A program made the position numbers and the translations under genes. From positions 1 to 34,901 of the forward strand of contig WJMB01000027.1 in NCBI GenBank assembly GCA_014728185.1: DNA of 34,901 nucleotides, in the 5' to 3' direction. Shown one piece after another: positions 1 to 6,876 of this stretch. Numbering within the stretch: position 1 is the first letter of the stretch; each line of letters begins with the position of its first letter. The DNA comes from Candidatus Coatesiibacteriota bacterium. GTDB taxonomy: Bacteria > RBG-13-66-14. The notes beneath the pieces are model-generated. The model was not told the DNA's origin, did no database searches, and was given only the letters and a program-made list of their open reading frames with translations.

Positions 1-67
1 CCGCCGCGGCGTCCTCGCGGCTCCGCCGCGCCAGTGTCCCGCCGCCGACGCCCTCGACCGTTCAAGG

Positions 68-589
68 TTGACGCTCAAAGGAACCGTCATCGCCGACTAC
101 CGTCACGAGACCTACTGCGGCCTCTACTGCGGGGCCTGCCCGATCCTGGCCGCCAACGAGGCCGGGAACGAGAAGCAGCTCGCGGCCTGGGCCGCGGAGT
201 GGAAGAGGTCTATCGAGGACCTGCGCTGCCGGGGCTGCTACACTGACCTTACCGCCGTCTTCTGCCGGAACTGCGAGATCCGCGATTGCGCCCGGGCCCG
301 GGGGCTGACCCACTGCGGCCTCTGCCCCGAGTTTCCCTGCCGCCTGCTCGAGTCCTTCCGCGACGACGACGCGGCGCACCACTGCGTGGTGGTCGCCGCG
401 AGTCGCCGTCGCGCCCAGCTCGGCGACGCCGCCTGGCTCCAGCGGCAACGGGCGCGCTGGAGCTGCCCCGACTGCGGCCGCGACTTCACCTGGTACCAGA
501 AGCGCTGCCCCGAGTGCAACAGCGAACTCTACGACTGCCGGGCCGAGGAAGCCGACCTCACCGGCGAAACCGAGGGACCCACCCCATGA
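68..589 (+). CDS. DUF3795-like cysteine-rich protein
   Basis: The 173-residue product starts with a Cys cluster (YCGLYCGACP, C17, C21, C24), followed by further CxxC-type pairs (CRGC, CRNC, CGLC) and a C-terminal CPDC...CPEC zinc-ribbon-like segment. The CGLxCxxCP opening is typical of DUF3795 proteins, whose function is not established; metal binding is inferred from the cysteines. The start is taken as TTG at 68 with weak AGG upstream. The frame stays open to the left edge, so a longer N-terminus cannot be excluded. Its TGA overlaps the ATG of the PhzF gene (ATGA), which implies translational coupling. Confidence 0.75.
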   Translation: MTLKGTVIADYRHETYCGLYCGACPILAANEAGNEKQLAAWAAEWKRSIEDLRCRGCYTDLTAVFCRNCEIRDCARARGLTHCGLCPEFPCRLLESFRDDDAAHHCVVVAASRRRAQLGDAAWLQRQRARWSCPDCGRDFTWYQKRCPECNSELYDCRAEEADLTGETEGPTP

Positions 590-1404
590 CCGACACCGCG
601 ACCCACCCCCTCTACCAGGTCGATTCCTTCACGAAAAAGCCCTTCGCCGGCAACCCGGCGGCGGTCTGCCTGACCGAAGGTCCCGCCGACGAGGTGTGGA
701 TGCAGCGCGTCGCCGCCGAGATGAACCTCTCCGAGACCGCCTTCCTCCACCCCGGCGATGACGGCTGGAACCTGCGCTGGTTCACCCCGGCCCTCGAGGT
801 CGACCTCTGTGGCCACGCCACCCTGGCCGCCGCCCACGTCCTCTGGAACGAGCGCGGATCGACCAACGAGCCGCTGCGCTTCTCCACCCGCAGCGGCGGG
901 CTGACCGCCCGGCGCCTCGATCATCCCCACGGCTCCATCGAGCTCGATTTCCCCATCCGAGCCCAAGAGGAGGTCGACGACCACTGGACCGCCGAGCGAC
1001 TGGCCCTGGCTCTGGGCGAGAGCCCGGTCTACCTGGGTCGCAGCATGGAGGACTACCTGGCCGTTTTTGACGACCCCGAGAAGGTCCTGGGTCTGCGCCC
1101 GGACATCAAGCAGATGCGCGCCTTCACCATTCGCGGCGTCATCGTCACCGCCCCGTCCCGGGGCGAGGAGTGGGACTTCGTCTCGCGCTTCTTCGCCCCC
1201 GGCGCCGGGATCGACGAGGACCCGGTCACCGGCTCGGCTCACTGCTGCCTGGGCCCCTACTGGGCCGCCCGCTTCGACCGCGATGAACTCGTCGGCTACC
1301 AGGCCTCCAAACGCGGAGGCCGGGTCGGCGTCAAGGTCTGCGGCGAGCGGGTGCTGCTGCGCGGCGACGCCGTAACCATCATCCGCGGCGAGCTGACGGG
1401 ATAG
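586..1404 (+). CDS. PhzF family phenazine biosynthesis-like isomerase/epimerase
   Basis: The 272-residue product has the full PhzF/DapF-like two-domain length. It carries YQVDSFTxKPFAGNPAAV near the N-terminus, the catalytic-type Glu in NLSETAF (E50), CGHAT at 75–79 and DEDPVTGSAH at 210–219. These correspond to the conserved active-site E, H, D and S of PhzF. Family members catalyse isomerisation or epimerisation of small acids, and most outside phenazine operons have unknown substrates; no phenazine genes are nearby. The ATG at 586 overlaps the upstream DUF3795 stop, so the two likely form a two-gene operon. Specific substrate: unknown. Confidence 0.93.
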   Translation: MTDTATHPLYQVDSFTKKPFAGNPAAVCLTEGPADEVWMQRVAAEMNLSETAFLHPGDDGWNLRWFTPALEVDLCGHATLAAAHVLWNERGSTNEPLRFSTRSGGLTARRLDHPHGSIELDFPIRAQEEVDDHWTAERLALALGESPVYLGRSMEDYLAVFDDPEKVLGLRPDIKQMRAFTIRGVIVTAPSRGEEWDFVSRFFAPGAGIDEDPVTGSAHCCLGPYWAARFDRDELVGYQASKRGGRVGVKVCGERVLLRGDAVTIIRGELTG

Positions 1405-1428
1405 GTCCGAACGGTCTTGATCCCCCCG

Positions 1429-1445
1429 CCCCCGCACCGCGGGGG
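1429..1445 (+). terminator. GC-rich hairpin after PhzF gene
   Basis: CCCCCGC (1429–1435), loop ACC, GCGGGGG (1439–1445) form a 7-bp perfect hairpin 25 nt after the PhzF stop. It is followed by CATTCAATT rather than a U-run, so intrinsic termination is only possible, not clear. Confidence 0.4.
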
Positions 1446-1476
1446 CATTCAATTGCTCTGGACACCGCCGTCGTCG

Positions 1477-1660
1477 GAAACTTTTGCCAAACCTGTATTA
1501 CAATGGTTCTCGCCTTGGTCCGGCTTTGGCACGTTTATTGCAGCAGGGCGGGTGGCGGTTTCGGACATCCGGCGTCGGATCTACGCAATAAACGTGCCAA
1601 AGCCTCGTCGCCGGTGTTCAGGATGCTTCACCAGCTCCAGAGCGGTTTGGCAAAGGTTTC
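1477..1660. repeat. Nested inverted-repeat element, copy 1
   Basis: Outer arms are GAAACTTTTGCCAAACC (1477–1493) and GGTTTGGCAAAGGTTTC (1644–1660). They pair over 17 bp with a single T·G wobble. Inner arms are GGCTTTGGCACGTTTATTGC (1522–1541) and its exact reverse complement (1585–1604), 20 bp perfect with a 43-nt spacer. The spacer contains a small ATCCG/CGGAT hairpin (1567–1580). A second copy with the same architecture lies at 5052–5234. No ORF with recognisable product crosses it. It occupies the 351-nt gap between the PhzF gene and purM. It may be a structured RNA, a palindromic mobile repeat (MITE/REP-like) or a DNA-binding target. Confidence 0.8.
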
Positions 1661-1700
1661 AGAGTGCGATCGCCATGACTTGTTTTATGTATTACAATGG
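1495..1700 (+). repeat. 12-bp direct repeat GTATTACAATGG flanking copy 1
   Basis: GTATTACAATGG occurs at 1495–1506 and again at 1689–1700, bracketing most of the nested inverted repeat. The left copy lies just inside the outer left arm and the right copy outside the outer right arm. A simple target-site duplication around the outer arms therefore does not fit. Confidence 0.6.
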
Positions 1701-1714
1701 ATTGACTCTTCAGA

Positions 1715-1746
1715 CTCTTAGACAAACGTGCTCTTAGCCAAACGTG
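1715..1746 (+). repeat. Tandem 16-bp repeat before purM
   Basis: CTCTTAGACAAACGTG (1715–1730) is followed directly by CTCTTAGCCAAACGTG (1731–1746), two units with one mismatch. The shared AAACGTG also appears in the inner arm of the nested inverted repeat. The second unit ends at the purM ribosome binding site. It could be a pair of regulator half-sites; no regulator is identifiable here. Confidence 0.6.
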
Positions 1747-1755
1747 GAGCAAACG

Positions 1756-2790
1756 ATGATCCCCGACCCCTACAAATCCGCCGGTGTCGACGTCCGGGCC
1801 GGTGAGGCTTTCGTCAAGAACATCGCCCCCCTGGCCGAGGCCACCAGCATCCCTGGTGTGGCCGCCGGTCTGGGCGGCTTCGCGGCGGCCTTCGACACCA
1901 AGGCGGCGGGCCTCAAGGACCCCGTCCTGGTCTCGGCCACCGACGGCGTGGGCACCAAGCTTCTGGTGGCTATCCGGGCCGGTGTCCACACCACTGTGGG
2001 CATCGACCTGGTGGCGATGAGCGTCAACGACGTGCTGACGGTGGGCGCCCGGCCGCTGTTCTTCCTGGACTACTTCGCCACGGGGAAGCTGAAGCCGGAG
2101 CGGGATCGAGAGGTCTTGCAGGGAATCAGCCAGGGCTGCCTGCAGGCGGGCTGCGCGCTGATCGGCGGCGAGACCGCCGAGATGCCGGGGGTGTACAGGG
2201 AGGGCGATTACGACCTGGCGGGATTCGTCGTCGGGGCCTTGGAGCGCGGCACGGAGCTGGGTCCGCGGCGGGTGCGGGAGGGGATGGCCCTGGTGGGCCT
2301 GGCCTCGAACGGCCTGCACTCGAACGGCTTCTCGTTGGTGAGGAAACTGGTCTTCGAGGAAGCGGGCTTGGGGCCCGGCGACGTGGTCGAGTTCCTCGGG
2401 CGCAGCGTGGCAGACGAGCTGCTGGCGCCGACGCGGATCTACAGTAAGCTGCTGCCGCTGTTCCGCAAGCACCAGACGGCGGCTATGGCGCATATCACCG
2501 GCGGCGGCCTGGCGGACAACCTGTCCCGGGTTGTTCCGGAGGGAATGCGCGCCGTCCTGCACCGCGACGCTTGGCCCCGCCCCCGGGTCTTCAACTGGCT
2601 CAAGGAGTTGGGCGGTTTGAGCGACGACGAACTCGAGGCGGTCTTCAACTGCGGTTTGGGCTTGATCGCCGTGGTCCCGGAGAAGAAGGCTGCGTGGCTG
2701 ATCGAGGATCTCTCGGCGGCGGGCGAGTTCGCCTACCGGGTGGGCGAGGTTTCGGCGTCGCAGGAGCCGCCCCGCGCCGTGGTGGTCTAG
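1756..2790 (+). CDS. purM: Phosphoribosylformylglycinamidine cyclo-ligase (AIR synthetase)
   Basis: The 344-residue product has the usual PurM length. It catalyses ATP-dependent ring closure of FGAM to aminoimidazole ribonucleotide in cytoplasmic de novo purine synthesis. Family signatures are YKSAGVDVRAGE at the N-terminus, ATDGVGTKL, MSVNDVLTVGARPLFFLDYFATGKL, GGETAEMPGVY, LASNGLHSNGFSLVR and HITGGGLADNLSRV. ATG at 1756 is preferred over GTG at 1744 because GGAG at 1745–1748 is correctly spaced for it. The gene is alone: no other pur gene flanks it. It is preceded by a repeat-rich leader and followed by a hairpin facing a convergent gene. Confidence 0.97.
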   Translation: MIPDPYKSAGVDVRAGEAFVKNIAPLAEATSIPGVAAGLGGFAAAFDTKAAGLKDPVLVSATDGVGTKLLVAIRAGVHTTVGIDLVAMSVNDVLTVGARPLFFLDYFATGKLKPERDREVLQGISQGCLQAGCALIGGETAEMPGVYREGDYDLAGFVVGALERGTELGPRRVREGMALVGLASNGLHSNGFSLVRKLVFEEAGLGPGDVVEFLGRSVADELLAPTRIYSKLLPLFRKHQTAAMAHITGGGLADNLSRVVPEGMRAVLHRDAWPRPRVFNWLKELGGLSDDELEAVFNCGLGLIAVVPEKKAAWLIEDLSAAGEFAYRVGEVSASQEPPRAVVV

Positions 2791-2816
2791 CCGTTGAGAC
2801 TGCCGGAGATGAGCGC

Positions 2817-2840
2817 GGGCCGACCAACAGGTCGGCCCGT
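2817..2840 (+). terminator. Hairpin between convergent purM and lipoprotein gene
   Basis: GGGCCGACC (2817–2825), loop AACA, GGTCGGCCC (2830–2838) is a perfect 9-bp stem followed by GTTTC. It lies in the 76-nt gap between two convergent genes and probably ends purM transcription. The short T-run makes it a moderate intrinsic terminator. Confidence 0.7.
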
Positions 2841-2866
2841 TTCGCATATGCCGTCGGGAGTCCCGT

Positions 2867-4117
2867 TTACATCAGGGCCGGGTCCAGGCGGAACACCCGC
2901 CCGCCTTCGGCGGAGAGGAACAGCTTTCCGTCGGCGGCGAGGAGCTCGCCCAGGGGGAAGTCGGCGTCCAGGCGCCAGAGCAGCTCGCCCTCGGCGGCGT
3001 CCAGCGCGTAGACGCTGAAGACCAGGTTGGTCAGCTCGATATCCTGGCCTGCGTCGCGGTACTGCTCGAGCAGCGGATCGACATATCCCCAATCGCCCGA
3101 GTGCTCGGTGGTGACCACGACGTAGACGGCGCCGTCCAGGTAGACCGGCGCGCCGATCTGCCCGGGGAAGGCCATGGCCCACCTGATGGAATCGTCCTCG
3201 ACGGCCAGGCAGGTTAGTTGGCTCTGGCCGGTATCGGGTCGCTCGCCGGCGGCGTAGAGGTGTCCTGAGGCGTAGAGGAGCTTCCCGCTGCGTGTGGGCA
3301 GCTTGAGCAGCTTCTGGGAGGCTCCCTCGTCGGGGTCCAGGCGCTCGAGGTGGTCGCCGATCAGCAGGTAGAGGCTCTCGCCGTCGTAGGCGTGGTCGAT
3401 GAGTCCGTTGCCGGGCAGGCGGTGGCCCCAGAGGGAACCCAGGCTCTCCGGATTCAGGCGGCGCAGCTCCCGGGTGCGCATATAGAGGGCGTCGCCGACG
3501 CTCATCAGGTAGAAGGGCTCGCTGGGGTTGAGCTGGACGGCCAACTGGTCGACCTGTTCACCCGTCGCCTTGTCGATGGTCAGCAGGCGCTGGTCGGCCT
3601 CGGTACCGGCCACGTCCATGGCCATGTCCACGCCCAGGTAGAGTTTTCCGCCCAGGCTGACCATGTTGTAGCGATATTGGTAGGAGGGGGCGTAGTTCCA
3701 GCGCTTGTCGCCGGTCTCTAGGTCGCGGCAGATCAGGTTGCCCGGGCCGTCGCCGGGGTAGCGGTGCAGGTAGACCGCCTCCTCGTCGAAGACGGGGGCG
3801 CCGAACTCCGGTGACTCCCAGACCAGGTCGCCCGTTTCGCCGTCCAGACAGAACAGGCCCACGCCGGTGAGCGCGCAGTACAGCCGTCCGGAGGTGTAGT
3901 GCTCGAGGCCCGGCGTGGCGCCCTCGACGGCGTACTGCCAGACCAGGCTAGGATTGTCCAGCAGGGGCCGGGGCTCGAAGTCCTCGCCCTCGCCGATCAC
4001 CCGGGCTTCGCCCACCTGGGGAGGGGCATCCTCCGCGGCGGATTCATCACCGGCTTCGTCGCAGCCGGTGAAGAGGAGCGGCAGCGCCGCAAGGATAATA
4101 ATAAGGGTATGCTTCAT
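2867..4117 (-). CDS. PQQ-like beta-propeller lipoprotein
   Basis: The 416-residue product begins with a lipoprotein signal peptide, MKHTLIIILAALPLLFTGC (acylated Cys19), then an acidic linker (DEAGDESAAEDAPP). The rest contains repeated blades with the PQQ-type pattern, for example LFCLDGETGDLVWE, LICRDLETGDKRWNY, LLTIDKATGEQ and YALDAAEGELLWRL. This resembles the fold of BamB-like and quinoprotein-like propellers. No catalytic site is evident, so a scaffold or binding role is more likely; BamB function itself cannot be claimed. The start at 4117 is chosen because GGGAGG lies 5 nt upstream and the signal peptide begins there; an ATG 21 nt earlier is disfavoured. The gene is monocistronic and convergent with purM. 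Confidence 0.85.
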   Translation of the reverse strand: MKHTLIIILAALPLLFTGCDEAGDESAAEDAPPQVGEARVIGEGEDFEPRPLLDNPSLVWQYAVEGATPGLEHYTSGRLYCALTGVGLFCLDGETGDLVWESPEFGAPVFDEEAVYLHRYPGDGPGNLICRDLETGDKRWNYAPSYQYRYNMVSLGGKLYLGVDMAMDVAGTEADQRLLTIDKATGEQVDQLAVQLNPSEPFYLMSVGDALYMRTRELRRLNPESLGSLWGHRLPGNGLIDHAYDGESLYLLIGDHLERLDPDEGASQKLLKLPTRSGKLLYASGHLYAAGERPDTGQSQLTCLAVEDDSIRWAMAFPGQIGAPVYLDGAVYVVVTTEHSGDWGYVDPLLEQYRDAGQDIELTNLVFSVYALDAAEGELLWRLDADFPLGELLAADGKLFLSAEGGRVFRLDPALM

Positions 4118-4460
4118 GGCGACCTCCCGGGTCGGCATTGCGGTCTTGAACGGCCTGATAGGGGACGAAGGACTACTTGTGGGACAACCCGTCGAGGTTT
4201 TTCAAAGGGTCCGCGGTATTGCGAAACCTGCACGGGTTCCACCGCGGGCAGTCCCGTCGATCTGCAGACACTCTTGCCTTTGCGTGCCCCCTGCTCTTTC
4301 CCGGTTAACAATCTCGCGCCGGGTGGGTCGGCAAACCCCAGTCGGTCTGGATCTTCTTCATTATGATAGTCTATCGGGAGCTTTCAGGCAAGCCTGGTGA
4401 GTTTGTGCTATCATTAACGTGAAGCAATTGCATCGTTAACGACCCCAACGGGAGGTCCCG
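4118..4460. other. Divergent intergenic region with operator-like inverted repeat
   Basis: This 343-nt gap separates the divergent lipoprotein and ferritin-like genes, so it should carry promoters for both. TATGAT (4362–4367) and TATCAT (4409–4414) are −10-like but lack a good −35. TTAACG (4414–4419) and CGTTAA (4434–4439) form an inverted repeat around CAATTG, 22 nt before the ferritin-like start codon, suggestive of an operator. No gene is seen. Confidence 0.4.
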
Positions 4461-4958
4461 ATGAGTGAACTGACCGTCAAGGAGGCTCTGGAGATCGCCA
4501 TCAAGAGCGAGACCCGGGCCAAAGAGCTCTACGAGAAGATATACGAGAACGTCACCAATCTGATGATGCGCGACAAGCTCAAGTTTCTGGCCTCCGAGGA
4601 GCAGCGCCACCATGACCTGCTCACCGGCGTCTACACCGAACAGATCGGCGGCGAGCCCACCGAGCCCGACCCCAATCTGCTGCCCAAGATGCAGATCGAT
4701 GTCGACTTCGACCGAGCCGAGCTGACCGACCTCTGGCAGGCGGCCATGCAGGCCGAGGAGGTCTCCGCCGAGCACTACGAGATGCTCACCGGCCGGGTCT
4801 CCGGCCGCGCCCGGGTGATGTTCAACTACCTGGCCAACGTCGAACGCAGCCACTATTATCTGCTCAAGAGCGAGTACGACGTGCTGGCCGAGATCGACGA
4901 GTACACCCGCACCGACGACGACCCCTTCGGGCTGAACATGATCAACCTCGGTCCGTAG
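4461..4958 (+). CDS. Ferritin-like/rubrerythrin-type diiron protein
   Basis: The 165-residue, mostly helical product carries the four-helix ferritin-like diiron ligand pattern. It has E17 in helix 1, ExxH at E47–H50 (EEQRHH), an E-rich third helix (QAEEVSAEHYEML, about 97–109) and a second ExxH at E128–H131 (NVERSHYYLL). Family members bind iron and act in peroxide reduction or iron handling, commonly in anaerobes. No rubredoxin-type Cys domain is present, so it is not a full rubrerythrin. GGGAGG lies 6 nt before the ATG. It is monocistronic, with a strong terminator directly downstream. Confidence 0.88.
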   Translation: MSELTVKEALEIAIKSETRAKELYEKIYENVTNLMMRDKLKFLASEEQRHHDLLTGVYTEQIGGEPTEPDPNLLPKMQIDVDFDRAELTDLWQAAMQAEEVSAEHYEMLTGRVSGRARVMFNYLANVERSHYYLLKSEYDVLAEIDEYTRTDDDPFGLNMINLGP

Positions 4959-4986
4959 CCTTCGTGATCCAGCCGATTGGTCAATG

Positions 4987-5016
4987 AAACGGGACCGGCT
5001 CCGCCGGTCCCGTTTT
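4987..5016 (+). terminator. Intrinsic terminator after ferritin-like gene
   Basis: AAACGGGACCGG (4987–4998), a 5-nt loop, and CCGGTCCCGTTT (5004–5015) form a perfect 12-bp stem ending in TTTT. It lies about 30 nt after the stop codon. Confidence 0.93.
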
Positions 5017-5051
5017 CATCTCTTTCACGACCGAACCCGATGGCGCGCCGA

Positions 5052-5234
5052 GCGACCTTCGCCAAACAGGTCCCCGGCGGACGAAGCCCGTCGGTCCGCC
5101 GAGGCCCGGCTTTGGCACGTTTCTTGCGCAGGCGGACGTGGCCTGCCGGATAGGCGGCGGGCGACTCCGCAAGAAACGTGCCAAAGCCGCCGCGGGAGGA
5201 GTGGTTTTCGAGTGAACCGTTTGGCGAAGGTCGC
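5052..5234. repeat. Nested inverted-repeat element, copy 2
   Basis: Outer arms GCGACCTTCGCCAAAC (5052–5067) and GTTTGGCGAAGGTCGC (5219–5234) are perfectly complementary over 16 bp. Inner arms at 5108–5128 and 5168–5188 are perfectly complementary over 21 bp (core GGCTTTGGCACGTTTCTTGC) with a 39-nt spacer. A CGGCGGAC/GTCCGCCG hairpin (5075–5101) sits between outer and inner left arms, and GCAGGC/GCCTGC (5128–5146) within the spacer. Relative to copy 1, base changes in one arm are matched by complementary changes in the other. It lies between the ferritin-like gene terminator and the 3' end of the minus-strand HExxH gene. The rest of this 430-nt gap (5235–5388) shows nothing recognisable. Confidence 0.82.
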
Positions 5235-5388
5235 GGGCACCGGTGGGATGGCGGTTAATGTATGACGCAGGGGATGCAACAGCTCCAGATATTGCGCGTC
5301 CCAAAGGGTTTGTTCATTGCATGTGCAATCGTACTCACCCCGGGCGGCTCGGCGGTGCCGGGCAGCTTCCCGCGCCTTGAGGTGTCGT

Positions 5389-6045
5389 TCAATCGATGAT
5401 CGAATCCGGCCCCGGAACTTCCAGGTCCCGTTCGCCCTTGGGGGCCAGGCGGCTGAGCTCCGCGAGGGCCTCGAGGCCCCGGGGCGGGCGGCCGTTTGTG
5501 CGTTCGAGGCGGGCCAGCTCCCGGCGTATCCAGCGTCGGATGCTCTGACCGAGGACCCACATATAGAGGTAGCGTCCCGTGGTGAACTGGCGGGCGACGG
5601 AGGCGGCCCGGCGGCGGGCCAGTTTGGGATCGCGCTCCCGGTAGGCGCGCAGGGTCTCGCGATAGCCCCGCCATTCGAAGAGCGCCCGCAGTGTCAGGCC
5701 CAGGGGCAGGGGCAACAGCAGGTAGCAGATCAGGAAGGGGGCGAGGCCCAGGCGGCGCTGGTCCAGCAGATGCACGGCCTCGTGGCGCAGCACCAGGTAG
5801 CCTGCCCGGGTGTCGAGCAATCTGCGGGCCAGGTAGACGGTGCCGTTCCAGGTGAAGGCGTCGAAGCCGGTCAGCCGGACGCCGAGGGGCCGGCCCAGGG
5901 CGTCGAGGAGCCGCACCCAGCGGCTGTCTTCGAGGACGGCCAAACGGAAGGGGATGATCCGGCCCAGGGCGCGCGTCAGGGCGCGGAAGGGGGCGTAGGG
6001 ACGTCGCCGGGCGGGGTTGCTGTCAACGATTTTCTGCTTCGCCAT
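5389..6045 (-). CDS. Hypothetical protein with HExxH metallopeptidase-like motif
   Basis: The 218-residue product contains RHEAVHLLDQ with HExxH at 88–92, followed by a hydrophobic segment (about 101–119, PFLICYLLLPLPLGLTL). EWRGYRETLRAY follows, in which E124 could be the third, gluzincin-type zinc ligand 32 residues after H92. This suggests a zinc protein, perhaps membrane-associated, but I do not recognise the family and activity is inference only. The N-terminus is basic with no signal peptide and the C-terminus is Arg-rich. The ribosome binding site before the ATG is weak. It stands alone on the minus strand, divergent from the str operon. Confidence 0.7.
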   Translation of the reverse strand: MAKQKIVDSNPARRRPYAPFRALTRALGRIIPFRLAVLEDSRWVRLLDALGRPLGVRLTGFDAFTWNGTVYLARRLLDTRAGYLVLRHEAVHLLDQRRLGLAPFLICYLLLPLPLGLTLRALFEWRGYRETLRAYRERDPKLARRRAASVARQFTTGRYLYMWVLGQSIRRWIRRELARLERTNGRPPRGLEALAELSRLAPKGERDLEVPGPDSIID

Positions 6046-6340
6046 GGGTCCGGTGGATGGGCTGGGACACGCTCAACCTTGTGCCGGGTGGATGATCAAG
6101 GCACCGGATCGAGATAACCTGTCGGGGAATTGCATTCGATTGGGTTCGCCACCGCGGTTACATATTGAAGGATAGCTCGGGGGGGAGCGGTCCGAGGGTA
6201 AAGCTTCCGGCGGCCTCGGCTTCATTGGACCAACAGACGACCGTTTTGCCGGTAGTATCCCTCAGCGCGCCCGAGTTGTCGAGTGGTGCGACAAACCCGC
6301 CGCCGGCCCGAAATCAGCGGAAAAAGCCCCGCCAAATAGC
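6046..6340. other. Intergenic region upstream of str promoter
   Basis: The 5' side of the 456-nt gap between the divergent HExxH gene and rpsL shows no ORF or RNA gene and no repeat that I can recognise. A promoter for the minus-strand gene should lie here but no clear −35/−10 pair was found. Confidence 0.4.
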
Positions 6341-6368
6341 TTGACACATCGCCGGGGACTATTATACC
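6341..6368 (+). promoter_or_regulatory. str operon promoter
   Basis: TTGACA (6341–6346) is a consensus −35. After a 16-nt spacer comes TATACC (6363–6368) inside an AT-rich ATTATACCC stretch. It lies about 135 nt upstream of rpsL and is the only strong sigma-70-type signal in this gap. Confidence 0.8.
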
Positions 6369-6402
6369 CTTACCGCCCTTACAACGCTCAGACACCGCTA
6401 AA

Positions 6403-6436
6403 CGCCCGGCCTCAAAGGCTACAGGCCGACCGGGCG
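6403..6436 (+). promoter_or_regulatory. Leader hairpin of rpsL mRNA
   Basis: CGCCCGG (6403–6409) pairs with CCGGGCG (6430–6436), with overlapping GGCCT/AGGCC pairing inside. It lies in the 5' leader between the str promoter and rpsL. A role in autoregulation is possible but unproven. Confidence 0.4.
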
Positions 6437-6501
6437 ATCCGCTGCCGAGGCTCCCCGCCCGGTGTGGGGACGCTCCGAAACCAGCAATCGAGGTTCACGC
6501 G

Positions 6502-6873
6502 ATGCCGACCGTCAATCAGTTAGTCCGCAAGGGGCGCAAGCTCTCCAGGAAGAAGACCAAGTCGCCGGCGCTGCAGGGCTGTCCCCAGCGCAAGGGGGTC
6601 TGCACCCGCGTGTGGACCGTGACCCCCAAGAAGCCGAACTCGGCCCTGCGCAAGGTGGCCCGCGTCCGTCTCACCAACGGCATCGAGGTCACCAGCTACA
6701 TCCCCGGCGAGGGGCACAACCTGCAGGAGCACAGCATCGTGCTGGTCCGCGGCGGTCGCGTCAAGGACCTGCCCGGCGTACGCTACCACATCGTCCGCGG
6801 CACCATGGACGCCATCGGCGTCAGCGGCCGCAAGCAGCAGCGCTCCAAGTACGGCACGCGCAGGGAGGGTTAA
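6502..6873 (+). CDS. rpsL: 30S ribosomal protein S12
   Basis: The 123-residue product is a full-length S12, a decoding-centre protein. It has PTVNQLVRKGR at the N-terminus, TPKKPNSALRK (K43 in TPKKP) and GEGHNLQEHS...RGGRVKDLPGVRYH (K88, D89). The wild-type lysines at 43 and 88 are the residues whose changes classically give streptomycin resistance, so the protein looks sensitive-type. A GAGG motif precedes the ATG. It is the first gene of the supercluster, 3 nt before rpsG. Confidence 0.99.
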   Translation: MPTVNQLVRKGRKLSRKKTKSPALQGCPQRKGVCTRVWTVTPKKPNSALRKVARVRLTNGIEVTSYIPGEGHNLQEHSIVLVRGGRVKDLPGVRYHIVRGTMDAIGVSGRKQQRSKYGTRREG

Positions 6874-6876
6874 GCG

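Noticed and set aside
1477..1660. Insertion sequence or target-site duplication around nested repeat copy 1
   Set aside because: There is no transposase, and the 12-bp direct repeats are not positioned symmetrically outside the inverted arms.
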